64,000 bases of DNA from Cynocephalus volans (Eukaryota > Chordata > Mammalia > Dermoptera > Cynocephalidae): NCBI RefSeq assembly GCF_027409185.1, contig NC_084469.1, forward strand, positions 35,276,793-35,340,792, written 5' to 3'. Shown one piece after another: positions 34,501-47,125 of this stretch; the stretch's first letter is position 1; each line of letters begins with the position of its first letter. The translations under genes were made by a program, and so were the position numbers. The notes below the pieces were generated by a model. It ran no database searches and was not told the origin of the DNA. It worked only from the letters and a program-made list of their open reading frames with translations.

Positions 34501-37500
34501 TCTTGCCATTCAGGTCTGCAGCTGGACAGGGGGCAGGGAAGGGTCAGGGAAAGCCATACTGAATGGTTGACAGACACTCATGGCTGCCTCTGTCCCCACT
34601 GGCCTCCCCGCCAGCTCAGCCAGACCCCTGGGCCCAATAGTCCCATCTTCCTGCCCAGCAACGACAAGTGGGACTGGCTGCTGGCCAAGACCTGGGTGCG
34701 CAACACTGAGTTCTCTGTCCATGAGGCCCTCACGCACCTGCTGCATGAGCACCTGCTGCCCGAGGTCTTCGCCCTGGCTACGCTGCGCCAGCTGCCCCAC
34801 TGTCACCCACTCTTCAAGGTCAGTGACTTGGCCAGGAAGCCCAGACTGTGCCCCAGGCCCACGGGTCCCTGCACCTTGGCCTGTCCCTCAGGTGCCTCTT
34901 CTCAGCTGCCTTTCCCCAGATGGCCCTATCCTTCCAGGCTGGGATGCAGAGCACCCACCCTGCTTCAGCAATGGCTCTCTGCATAGCTCTGCGGGGAGCC
35001 TGCTTTTCAGCAGGCCTGGAGCTGGGGTGAGGGGAATGCTATGCCCCAGAAAGGCTCCCTTCTTAGGGGAGATCGGACAGGGTCACCAGCCATCACAGAA
35101 GCCCCAGTGCTAGGAAAGGAGAGACCTGGGGCTGGCAGACACTGAAATGGGAACATGGCTTTGAGGGACCAACAGGTTTTCTGCAGGTCATTCCAGGGGT
35201 GGGGGAGCCCTGGGAGGGAGACTCATGTGCTACAGGGTGGGCTCTGTAGGTCCCCTGGGCCCTGTCAAGCCTTCAGATGGCACAGATTCATTTCCCCATG
35301 CCCTGAGGCGTCTCCTCTGTGAAGAGCAGGATTTCCCCTGCTGGGGTCTATGCTGCTCAGCTTCTTGCTTAGACAGTCCTCAGTGCAGGCCCTGCTCTGA
35401 GCTCTGCAATCCGGGCAGATGCTTCTGGTCCAGCACCCTGAGGTAGTTTCTGGGGGCTGGTTCCACATTGCCAGGCCTGCCGGCCTGGTTTTCATGATGC
35501 TTTGCCTGCCTGGGGGCTAGGAAATCACAAGACACTGGGCTGGAAGGCTCACAGTGCTCATCTAAAGCAGCCCCCTCAGGTGACAATATGACCTGATGCC
35601 CAGAGAGAGGAAGGAGAGAGCCCGAGGTCACAGAACAGGATGCTGATGGAATCCAGCCTCTTGTCACTGTGCCTGGAGCGCTGGGCCTAGCCCAGGCTGC
35701 CCCCTCTTGTCTCTGTTGTCTCCTTCCGAGTGACTTAAGGGCTGGTGCCTCTGTGGGGGATGGTCTGGGGCCAGAGACAGCCAGGCCTCTCCCAGCTCTG
35801 TGATTCCTGTCCCTCGCAGCTGCTGATCCCGCACACACGGTACACCCTGCACATCAACACTCTCGCCCGCCAGCAGCTCATCGCCCCTGGGCACGTAGTG
35901 GACAGGGTAAGAGCTGCCTTAGGGAGGGTGTGGGGTGGAGAGTTCTTCAGTATGAAGAATCTGGGGTCCTGGGGTGGGAGCGGCCCATCTCCCCCACACC
36001 AGTCCTACCACCTGCTTCTGGAGCAAGCTTTGTGGTACCCAGAAGTCCTGCCTGCCAGTCCACAGGCCTTGGCCCTGGAGGCTTCTCTGAGTTGATACAG
36101 AGGAACATGCAGCAGCTGAACTATTCCATCCTGTGTCTGCCCGAGGATATCTGAGCCCGAGGAGTTGAAGACATCCCAGGCTACTACTACCGGGATGATG
36201 GGATACAGATCTGGGGTGCAGTGGAGCGGTGAGGGGCCATCCCCAGAGAGCTGGTGCTTGTAGGGGAGGCAGGAAGATTGGGAAGGAGAGAGAGGGCCCA
36301 GGGAGGCTCAGGATATGGTGGAGGGCTGGAAATAAATGACACTAAACAGGGGCGCTTCTTAGAGAGGGTCGGGGTTGAAGGCAGGGACTGAACCTAGTGC
36401 ACCCTGCAGTTTTGTCTCTGAGATGATCGGTATCTACTATCCAAGTGACGTGTCTATCCGAGATGACAGAGAGCTCCAGGCCTGGGTGAGAGAGATCTTC
36501 TCTGAAGGCTTCCTAGGCCGGCAGAGCTCAGGTATGGGGACCTCAGCCCTTGGGCCCCACCCTCAGGCCTCTGCAGCATAGTCCCCAGGCCTCCGGCAGC
36601 CCGTGCCCAGTCCAGCTCTCCTCGCAGGTATGCCTTCCTCGCTGAAGACCCGGGAAGCACTGGTGCAGTATGTCACCATGGTGATATTCACCTGCTCAGC
36701 CAAGCACTCTGCTGTCAGTGCGGGCCAGGTGAGGAAGGGTCAGTGCTAGGGGCAGTGGGATGGAGGTGGCCCGGCCCCTAGGCTTGGATGCCCAACCTGC
36801 CACCCACCATGCAGCTGCCACCACCCACCTCCAAAGGCCAAGCGAGGCCTGAGGGCTTCATTGCCACCCTCCCACCAGTCAATGCCACATGTGATGTCAT
36901 CATTGCCCTCTGGGTGCTGAGCAAGGCGCCTGGAGACCAAGTGAGTATGGGGCCAGGGGCCGGGCCAGGCTGGACTCGGGTAAGCAAGCGTGAGCCGTTC
37001 ACACTCCTGGCCCGGACCCGACCTTGCCATCAAGCAGCCAGGTCCCCTCACTCCACTGAACCTTCCTGTGGGACACATGAGCCTTGGGCATCTCACAGTG
37101 AAGGTCAAATGGCAAAGGAGATGGTTCAGAAAGTCACCCTTAGCTACAAAGGCAATGTGTGATTGCGCTCCTTTAAAATTCCAAACTGAGCTTTTATTTC
37201 AAGAGCTCCATGCAGATAATCTTCACCCGGAGAAGATTTGTTTAGGGGGATGGACATGGAAGCTGCTTCAGGTCCTCTAGGGTGGGGGAGGGGCCAGAGC
37301 CAGCTAAGGCAAGTCACAGCTGCTCAGAAGATGGGGACTGGGAATCAGGAAGGCAAGACCTTAGCAGCCCCCTCACCCAACCTTGTGGGTGGTCCCCAGA
37401 GGCCTCTGGGAACCTGCCCAGACGAGCACTTCACTGAGGAAGCCCCGCAGAGGAGTACTGCTGCCTTCCAGAGCCGCCGGGCCCAGATCTCGAGGGACAT

Positions 37501-39494
37501 CCGGGAGCGGAACTGGGGCCTGGTGCTGCCCTACACCTACCTAGACCCTCCCCTCATCGAGAACAGCGTCTCCATCTAAGTTCCTGGAGAACGTGGCCCT
37601 GTGGGACTTATGTCTCTTTAATCACATCACTCTAGGCTAACTGGCACCCAGAGGAAAGGACTTCCCAGAGAAGCAGGTCCACATGTGCCTCTCCCTGGGA
37701 CAACCAGGCCCCATATAACTTAACTCCCCCCCAAAAAAATGGAGCAACAAAATCAAAATGCAGAAACCAAAAAACCCCACAGAGAACAGAATCTCTGCAT
37801 TACCAAGCGTATTGGAGACTCCAAGCCTTGAAGTGCCCGCACAGCCCCCTTAGGGGTTTTGTTAGCTTGTTGTTTTTGGTTTTGTTTTTTTGCATTACAT
37901 CACCATGTGGGAAGTGCATAATCCTGCCCATGTGTCCACTGACCACAGCTAATGGGACCTCATGGTCACCTGACTCAAGGACAGCCACTGAGAAGTAGCT
38001 CAGCCTAAAAACTGCCCAAGAGGTTGATCATGACCCACTGTCTCAGCTTTAAAATGAGCAGAACACTGAAAAAGGGTCATCGGAAGCCAGGCAGAGGAGG
38101 AGGACACACTGCCCGGGTCAGGGTAGGCAGTGCTCACGTGAGCTCTCCCAAAAACTTCCCCCAAAGTTGGACAAAAGACTTGTATTTTATAAAGCCGCCT
38201 CCATTTCCAGAAAATTAGAAAATATTATCCTATCACTAATCTCACCTTGCCTTCTAGATTGTATCTTCATTGATGGAATTCCAACATTTCATACACATTC
38301 TTTAATTGTTTTGTTTTTTTCTGGCTCAGATTCAGTGAGTGTCCATTCCATTAAGGTAAAAAATGTGTCCTTTTGAATCCACCTAATGATTTTCATCCCT
38401 GTCTCATATTACAGGTATGAGTACTTTGGTTTTTTAGTTTTACTAATTTGTATAGAACAATATGGACAAAATGCAATATATGTACTATAACTGCATAAAC
38501 ACAACCATTGAAATAAATAAAACAATGCTTCAAAAAGTGCAGAGTTGATTGGCAGGTAGAACTGGAGCTGTTGGGATTCAGTGTACCAAAAGTGATTTAG
38601 AGACAGGTGTCTGTTAAACTTCTGTGGTTTCAATCAACAGAAAACAATTCCTGCTAACATAAGCAATAAAGGAGTTTATGAAAAAGAAACTGAGTGCCTC
38701 GAGGAATTAAAGAGTCGAAACATGCAGTCTCAGGAAAGACCAGGAAACCTGCAGGGAAGCTCCTGGCAACCGGGGCATAGGACTGTCATGGGAATAATGT
38801 AGTTCCCACCATTTTTTGTTCTTGAATTATTTGCCTCACCATTCAAACTCCATGAGGGAGAGTCTGTTTAACTTAACCTGGAATGGCAGAAACCATTGGC
38901 TGCTGTGGCAGAGAGAGTGTATGCCCCCCCCAATAGCTCATGTACGTGGCAGCATTTCCCAGCCTACCTTCCAGTCAGGGCTGGGCCATGTGACTGATTC
39001 TGGCCAATGGGCTGTGAGAGGAAGTGAGGTGTGTCTCTCCCAAGATGAGACAGTTACCAGCTGCCTTGCTCCTCCAGCCTTCTATTGCCTGCTGAGGCTA
39101 CCTCCGAGGCCTCATGCTGCAGATGACATGAGCCCCATCCTTACCTCTATCACCGGACTGGAAGCTCAGGAAGACAAGCTTCATAACTGCTCACCGCAGG
39201 GCCTGGCATGCTGCAGATGCTTGGTAAGTACATGCCAAATGGAGAAATTAATACACAAATAATTCCTAAAACCCTGGGTGCCTTTTTTCATTTACCTTTT
39301 CATAAATGAAAGGGTTGCCAGACATAAAAATTAAAGGCGAGAAACCAACTGGAGAAACTATTTACAAAACCATGAGCTTCTTGAAGGTAGGAGCTGGGTA
39401 TCATTCAACTTTATATGTCTGGTGCCCAGTGCTGTGCTGACCCATGAAAAATACCCAACAGATGTTTGTTGAATGTTGGATAAAGGGAAGAATG

Positions 39495-39565
39495 ATTGCA
39501 TGGATGGATGGATGAATGAATGGATTGGTGCATGCCTATAGGTATGGATGGATGGATGGATGGAT
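39495..39565. repeat. (ATGG)n / GGAT microsatellite
   Basis: Two runs of the tetramer ATGG (with ATGA variants), separated by a short unique segment. Confidence 0.8.
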
Positions 39566-39759
39566 AAACTGCTGAGTTGGAGGGCAGTTGCACCCCATCA
39601 ATAAACTAGTGTTTGTTTCACCACATGTCTTTTGGGATCAACTATCATCTCCTGGAGAAACTGAAGAACACAAGGCAGCTCAGCAGTGGAAATGCAATCA
39701 GTCAGTCTCTAACCACCCTTGGAGAAACCACCACCACCTCCACTGTCCAGGCCCTGTGA

Positions 39760-39783
39760 GAGTCTCTCTCTCTCTCTCTCTCT

Positions 39784-39819
<36 letters not shown>
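39760..39819. repeat. compound (CT)n(CA)n microsatellite
   Basis: About 12 CT units followed directly by about 17 CA units. Confidence 0.9.
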
Positions 39820-39820
<1 letters not shown>

Positions 39821-40347
39821 CTAGTCCTTGGGCTCTTGGCTGACCAGCCATAAGAAGAGAAGGTTGTAACATTCACCTCTAGGTTCTGAAGAGGTGGTAA
39901 CATTCACTTCTAGGGGATATCAAGTTAACTCTTCAGAGTGGTGGTCCTCTTGGACACTGGGGTGTTGGGCATCCAAACCCCAGTGTCATGCTGTGGACAC
40001 GCCCGCCCTAGTTGGGTCAGCTGGTCAGAAGGGGAGGACTAATTCCCTCTTCACCATCCTGGTCTCCTGCCTCCACCATCTCAAGTTTTTCAGTGGGGAA
40101 TGAGCAAGTCATGGAAAAGGAAGAGAGGAAGGAGTGTAGGGTGGAAAGTTCCAGAACTGGGATAAGTCCCTCTTACTTCCTGCCACTCTCTGCCCAATAT
40201 TCCAGAACAAGGTGGAGTGAGTCACCAGGAAGGAGACAAGGGTAGGGTAAGTAGCAGCAAGATGCAAGACTCTAGGTTATTAGCACAGAACGGAAACAAC
40301 GAATTCCTGCTGCTGAAGGGTTGATGAGACAATGTGAGGCAAGGGTT

Positions 40348-40960
40348 GCCAGACATAAAAATTAAAGGCAAGAAACCAACTGGAGAAACTATTTGCAATA
40401 AGTAGTAAATATCTGAAAAACTGTATATAAAGAGTTTCTACAAATTAATAACCCAGCAGAAAAGGGGCAAAGAATAGAACAGGAAATTCACAAAAAGCAA
40501 TTCATAAAATGAACCTAAATATCACATAAACATGTAAAAAGATATTTAAACTCACTGGTCATCAGGGAAGTATATTCAGAGTTGTCAAGAGTGTGAAGCA
40601 ACTGGGCTCTGGTATAACAGTGTAACAGTGCAGCTTTGGAGGAAAACTCTTTGGAAGTCTCTATCAAAATTTAAAATCGAGAAAAAAAATTAATCCAGCA
40701 AATCCACTTATAAGAAGGTATCCTGCTGAAAACTCCCACATCTGCACATGGAAATGTTTACAATAATGTTCTAGGCAATATTATTTATAATAGGGGGGAA
40801 AAAGTTTAAATCTACATGTCCATCCATGTTAAATAAATTAGGAAATATTCCTACTGTGAAAAATAGTGTAGCTGTTATTAAAGTCAATGCATAATGCTAA
40901 CATGGAAAAAACATTTACGACGTATTCTTATATGGGTGGAAAACAAGTCACACAGTGTTA
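40348..40960 (+). repeat. old LINE-1 3' fragment
   Basis: It has diverged L1 ORF2-end and 3' UTR wording: gagaaactatttgcaataag, acaaattaataacccagcag, aatccagcaaatccacttat, aggcaatattatttataata. No intact frame. Confidence 0.65.
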
Positions 40961-41989
40961 AGCATATGATCCCTTTCATGGTTAAAAAAAGCTAAATGTG
41001 TAAATCAAGACAAATGCCAAGAGAAAAGTCTGGAAGGAAGGATGCATACCCACCTATTGCTTAGGAAAGGGAGTGCAATTGGACAACAGGGCCATAGTGA
41101 GGAGAAAGGGAATAGGGACCTTAAATTGAGAGAGAGAGAGACAGAGAGACAGAGAGGTGAAACCCTGAAAAGAAGATTTATTTGATTGCCTGATGGACTC
41201 ACGAGGAACAGCCTTATTAAAAAAAATTATCCAAAACTGATAAAGTCAAGAGGACAACTACTTGTCCTTTTAAGCGTATTTAATCTTTTAGGAAAATGTT
41301 CCATTGTTTGACTTTGCTATTTATCATTAATAAAGGTGTCAGTCTCTGTGAAGTTCATGTTAAGTTGGGTCCCATAGAGATTCAAATGATTTCTGTTCAG
41401 TAAAAAAGATAACCCCAAAGATTATACTTTATTGCCCTGTAGGACTTTAACTAGTTTTATATCTAACCCAGCAATCCTATCCTAACATTCCTTTATTAAA
41501 TCGCTTATCAATACCCAGCTCCTCGATTGTTCTTGAAATCAGCATTACCATCTGGCTGAGCTGAATAAAATCTTTGATTTGTGTTCTTTCTAATTTGTTC
41601 GAGTTGTTTATTTTAATCTTTTTTGAAAATTATATTTTGACAGGCTGGAAGGAGAGCCCCGTGTGCCACCCCAGACCAGTGCCCAGGGCCCCAATCCCTT
41701 CTTCCCTCCTTGCGGGTCTTCTTCCAGCCTCCTCCCTACCCAGCCCTATCCCCATCCCCACCGACCCGAGGAAGGCTGAGGCCTGGGCCAGAGACAAGAG
41801 ACACAGAAGAGGCGAGAGGGCCGGGCTGGCAGTGGGAGAACGCGGGCTCACTCAGTGCGGGCTACCCCCAGCGGTTCACGGTGACACCCGTTCCAGGACT
41901 GGGAGTGGTCAGGGTGAAGCTGCAGACGAGGCGGCGCCCAGCTCCAACACATGCCATCTGGAGAAAGGGACAGGGAGTGTCCCCGGAGC

Positions 41990-42349
41990 CAAAAAGAGAC
42001 CCAGAGCCCTGAGGTCCGGAGAAGTCAGGCCAGCGCCCAGAGCCAAGGCAGGGAGAGGGGACTTCAACTACAGAGAGAGGGGACTTCGGGTCGGGCCGAA
42101 ACGCGCGCCTGCCTCGCCCATGCCGGGACACGGGGAACCTCCCCCGGTCTCACCCGCGCTGTGCCGCGCCCTGGAGGGAGCGGAGGGCTTGGGAGGGGTG
42201 CTGGGCGGGCCGCCTGTGGCTGGAGGGACCTCTTGAGGCCACAAGCCACCGGAACCCGAGCCAGGCGCACCCAAGACGCCTCACGCCAGCAGCCAGGCCG
42301 CCCCTGCCTCGGCTCCCGCGGCCCCCGGGGCTCCCCTCGACCGCAGGCC
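41990..42349 (+). promoter_or_regulatory. GC-rich upstream region of lipoxygenase copy 2
   Basis: CpG-rich sequence leads up to the ATG at 42350. A promoter role is inferred from position and composition only. Confidence 0.3.
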
Positions 42350-45300
42350 ATGGGCGAGTACCGGGTGCGTGTGGCCACCGGCTCCTTCCTGGGCTCGGGG
42401 ACCTGGGACAACGTGTCAGTGAGCCTGGTGGGACCCGCAGGCTGGACAACTTCGGGAAGGACTTTAACCGGGGCGCGGTGAGTGCCGGCGCCGCCCACCC
42501 CGGCCCCTCGCTTGCTTCCCACCGCGCCCGCGAGAGCCACACGAGCCTTGCCCTCTGCCCACCGCCCCCAGGAGGAGGACTTCGAGGTGACGCTGCCCCA
42601 GGACGTGGGCCCGGTGCTGCTGCTGCGCGTGCACAAGGCGCCCCCGGCGCTGCCGCGTCCTCTCGGGCCCCGGGCCCCCCGACGCCTGGTTCTGCCGCTG
42701 GTTCCAGCTGGTGCCGCCGCGGGGCGCCCCCTGCGCTTCCCCTGCTACTAGTGGCTGGAGGGCGCGGGGAGCCTGGTGCTGCGGCAGGGGGCAGGTGAGG
42801 GGCAGTGGGGTGGGCTGGGGGGCAGGAGGGACACGGGAGGGGGCAGGGGACTGGTGCTGGGGGAAGGGCAAGGGGGGTGGAGAGGGGAGCAGGTGGGGCC
42901 ACCGGTAGGGGGCAGAGGAGGACGCCGGTGGGGCCGTGGGAGGGGGAGGGGACTGGCGGGCTGTTGTGGACACAGTGGGGAGCAAGGCAGAGGAGGGGAG
43001 GTCAGCTGGGGGTGACATGAGGAAGGAGGAAGCGAGATCATTGGGTGGAATCATAGCTGGGGAGCTGTTGAAGGACAAATGATGGGGGAGGAATGACTAG
43101 TTGTGACAAGAGGATCAGGTGAGGATGTGGGGAGGCCAGGAGGGGAGGAGGGATGGGCTAGTAGAAAAAGAACAGGACTGGGGGGCAGGCTACTGTAGCC
43201 AAATAAGGCGGGGTGGACATGGCTGTGGCTCCATCCTTTCTCTGCCCACCAGCTCTGCTCTTTGGCCCCCTCTGGCCTCAGCTGTTGAGCTGGGGTCATT
43301 GAATGGACAGGGCAAACTCCAGCTGCTGAGGCGGAGTCTGCTTTGGATGGAAGACGGAGCAGGCAGGGGCTTCTCTGTCCCGGGAGGAAGAGGTGAAACA
43401 GAGCAAGAGGCCAGTGGCTGGCTGCCATTCCAGTTCAGAGGTGCCCCTACCCCAGGTCTAAGGAGAAAAAGAGGAGAGGCTGGGGTGCTGAGAGGTGGGG
43501 GCAGGTCCCCCTCTCACTCCTTCCCTCCACCAGCCAAGGTCATCTGGCAGGACAGCCACCCTCTGCTCTATGCCCAGCGCCAGGCACAGATTCAGGAGAG
43601 GCAGCAGAAATACCGATGAGCAGCTCAGGAGGTCTTCAGGCTGGTGATCCCTAGAGTCTGCACCCTTGCACCTGCCCAGTTTTCTTCAGACAAAGGAGTT
43701 CCCTTGCTCCTGCCCTCAGAAGTCAGCTGAGTCTTAGATCTATCCAAGAACTGGACTTCCCAAGTCCTGGCATACACCCTCTCAGGAGCTCCCAGTCCCA
43801 AAGCACTACCTGCACAACCAGGCCAGGGACCCCCCCTCCCTGTTACTCTTTTCAGTCCCTGAACGATGAGGTCCAGCCATCAGTGACTCAGTCTCATCTC
43901 CTTCTCTGCCCTTGCCCAGGCGGAGTGAATTTTTCCCAGGGATACCCTGCTGCCTCGATGCTGAAAACCTCAAGGAGCTCGATCCCAATCTGCGCTACTC
44001 TGTCACCAAAGAAGTCAACAAGAAATTCCACCTCGCCTCCCTGTGAGCCTGCCCAGCCCACCCCCACCCTTGATTTCTGTGCCCGGGATCCCTCCTCAGC
44101 CTGTGCCATTCTGTCTTTCTTTCTGCAGGAACGGTGTCCTAAAACTGAAGGGACTGCTGGACAGTCAACGGCGGTGGAGAAGCCTGGATGAGATCCAGCG
44201 CACCTCTGTCTTCCCCAAATCACAGGTGTCAGGTCTGCAATGTGAGGGAGGGTGAGGAGGCTGTGGCAGGGCCAGAGAGTCCTCAGTGGTGACCTTGTGG
44301 GACTGAGAACCAGAGAGCCGGAACTGCAACATTCTGGAAATCACAGGACTCACCCAGTGCTGTCATCAGTTCTCTCCCCTGTCCTTCACAGGACCTCCTT
44401 TCTGCCCTGAGAAGACACATCTCCTGCTGGCAGGGCTGGCCTCTGTGTGGGAAGAATGGGGGGGGATGGCTGAGGGACCCTGGGAGGATGCCCCACCCCA
44501 AATGTTCTCCCTCGAGTGGGCTAAGGCCTGCTGTTCGCCCAGCTGTGCTCACCTCACAGAGCTTTCGTGAGAATAGCCAGAAAGTAAGTTCTAACAGCCC
44601 CATTGTCTTGTCAAGGCAAGCAGGGTTGCAAACACTTCCTGGCACAAATCTCCTTTCTCGCCCTCTCTGGACGCCTGCAACCTCTGCCCGTACCCCCTTA
44701 GCAAGCCAAGCTCTTAAAGCTGGTGAAATTAAGTCAGGGCCTTGGGGTCTGTTTGCTGGTTATCCCCCTCCCCCAACTTCATACCTACTTCTTCAAACTG
44801 TCCCCAGCACTGAGTTTCTCTGAACAACTGGAAACACCTGTCCTATGAATATCCTTACCAAGTTAGCAACAAATGTCCGAAGCAGAAAGACATTTTCTTT
44901 TCATGATTGCATCTGCTTTGTTAGGGCCTTGGCAGGCAGACCTGAAAACCAAACTCAGTTGGCAGATTCAGGCACATCTACTCTCCAATATCCTCATCCC
45001 CCTGGGCACACTGTGGGTTCAAACTACACATGATGAACCCTTGGTTCAAAAATCCTAACACCAGCCCCGGGCCCCAAAGTGGTGCAGACTCTTTTTGAAT
45101 GATCACTCACTCTCATTTAACAAATTATCCAGACTGCCTCCTGGCAAAGTTGTGGGAGGATGGGACATGGGACTGGTGAGTTTCGACAGAGCATTGGAGG
45201 AGCCCCTGGAGAGCGGAAACCCAGTTAGGATGGGCCGTGCTGACATCCAGCATTCTTCAGTCCTCTGATATTCTCAAGTTCTACTTATCCTAGATGCAGT

Positions 45301-46999
45301 CTTACTGCACACTACAGAGCCCCTTAGGCCTCCCCCCACCTTCCTTCCCTTGGGTTGGGCCAAGGGAGTTTTGGTCATTCCTCATGCAAACCCAAACCTC
45401 CAATCCCTTATTTTCTGAGAAACCACTCACTAGTAAAGTCACCTGGCCCACCCCACCAGCATCAGGAAGTGACCGTGCTGGAAAGCTGGAGATGTGTCTG
45501 AGAGTGGTGGCAGTGCTGGAGGCAGGGGACCAGGGGGACCCATCCATGCCCACCCCCTACAGAGTATGTGTTTGAACATTGGCGGGAGGATGCCTTCTTC
45601 GCCTCCCAGTTCCTAAATGGCCTCAACCCTGTCCTGATCCGCCACTGTCGCTGCCTCCCAAAGAACTTCCCAGTCACGGATGCCATGGTGGCCTCAGTGC
45701 TGGGCCCTGGGACCAGTCTGCAGGCTGAGCTGGAGGTGAGGGGCCCAGGAGTCCAGCCTCCCTTCCCTCCCCTCCCAGTGCCTTCAGGAGCCCACACACT
45801 ATTTCTTCCAGTCCCCCAGTCCCCTAGACCCTGTCTCTTCCACCCAGCGCTGGCTGCCCTCTGTTCCCTGTCCCCAGCCACTCCTGTCAAGCCTCCTCAT
45901 TCACAGCTTGCCCTACCCTTTCTCTGGGAGAGGGAGGGGCGTCGTTCTGAGATGGCGAGGGCTGAGGTGGCAGGGCATTGGCAGAGCCCCACGGCTCAGA
46001 AACCATGGCGATAAGTTGGTTGTCATGGTTACTGAGGATGCCCTACAGCTGGTCAGCTGAGCACCCCCCTGAGCTGTGGGCTGTCCCCTCTTTAGGCTAC
46101 TGGGATGAGAAGTGCCCAACCCCAGGAAAGTGCCTTCTGCATGGGCAGGCTCTGGCCTCCAGCGGGGCTCACTTCTCTCCCTGTCTATCTCTGATGTTTG
46201 GGCCTGTCCACCGCAGAGGCACCTCCGATACTTGGGCCAGGGGTCTCTTTCTTTGGAACCTGAAGGTGGCTCTGGGCTTAAACGCCCCACTGATTCCAGG
46301 GCATGAAGTTCCTTAAAGTGAAATACCGCCAGGTTCAGAGTAACTTCCCCTCCCTCCCCCAAGCTTCCCAGAACCGTCCTCCTCCTCTTCCTCTCCTCCT
46401 GTAGAGGGGCTCTCTGTGCCTGGTGGAACAGGCCATGCTCTCAGGCCTACGGCCCAGCACCGTTAACGGGAGGCCCCAGTTCGTGGCTGCACCTCTGACT
46501 CTGTTGCACCAGTGTCCCAGCGGCCGGCCCCTGCTGCCCCTCGCCATCCAGGTCAGCAAGGCAGGGGGCTGGCAGGCTGGGGGGAGCAGGTCAGATCCTC
46601 AGGATGACTGCAAGGTGCCTCATCCTGGCACTGCTGTTCCTGGGGCTAGACCTCGCCTCTCCAATAATCCCGCCCAGCCTCTCCCTAGTTTGTTTTTTCC
46701 CTAGTTTTTCTGTTTTGTTCTCTTTGACTTCCATCTTGATGGAAAGATTGTGATATTCGATGTCAAAGAACAAATTCCAACTTGACATGAGTGTCAGAAT
46801 CGACTCTACTGAATCATGCATCTTTGACAGTTCGATCATGTTTCCAACAGTTAAAAACAACCCCTCTGGCAGGTGTCCCCATATCCCCCCTTCCCATCCT
46901 TCCAGCCTCTGCCTTGCACAACTGGGGATCTGGATGACAGGGCTGATACAAGGGAATCTGCCCCATGTGGCAGTAAGGTTGCCTTGAGGCACTTCACCT

Positions 47000-47125
47000 C
47001 TCAGAGAGATTATTATCATCAATTTTGTGTTACCAATGAGGAATCTGAGTCACAGAGAGGTTAATTAACTTTCCCAAGGTCACACAGCCAGTAAGGGAGT
47101 TGGCTGTGTAATTTGGCCCCGTGGA
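47000..47125 (-). repeat. MIR SINE in intron 7 of copy 2
   Basis: Reverse MIR wording: gaggaatctgagtcacagag, then aactttcccaaggtcacaca and cagtaagggagttgg. Confidence 0.75.

Larger units (their letters stand above)
29422..37579 (+). pseudogene. ALOX15B: ALOX15B orthologue (15-lipoxygenase-2), inactivated copy 1
   Basis: This gene would encode arachidonate 15-lipoxygenase-2, a non-heme iron dioxygenase. Fourteen exons are recognised: 29422-29568, 29655-29881, 30113-30194, 32235-32357, 32624-32727, 33972-34144, 34367-34513, 34615-34818, 35820-35906, 36059-36228, 36410-36531, 36628-36728, 36782-36940, 37400-37579. Exon lengths fit the family. PLAT-domain exon 1 begins MGECRVRVSTGEAFGAGTWD. Exon 8 keeps the iron-ligand block [11 protein letters not shown], exon 9 the S-type Coffa alanine (NTLAR), exon 12 CSAKHSAVS and exon 14 the terminal ENSVSI. 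Lesions: 1-bp insertion in exon 2 (29820-29823), TGA in exon 4 (32344-32346), exon 4 donor GT changed to AT (32358-32359), TGA in exon 10 (36152-36154), and loss of the first 12 coding bases of exon 13 with intron 12 shrunk to 53 bp. The start ATG and stop are intact. I infer a recent pseudogene. Assembly error could explain the homopolymer insertion but hardly the rest. Confidence 0.88.
37580..42349. other. intergenic between the two ALOX15B-type genes
   Basis: No exon recognised. It holds an AATAAA at 38665-38670, an L2 3' end at about 39375-39480, (ATGG)n at about 39495-39565, (CT)n(CA)n at 39760-39819, a LINE-1-like fragment at 40348-40960 and (AG)n at about 41129-41157. GC-rich sequence runs from about 41990 toward the next gene. 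An unnamed old repeat seems to cover about 38890-39200. Confidence 0.5.
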
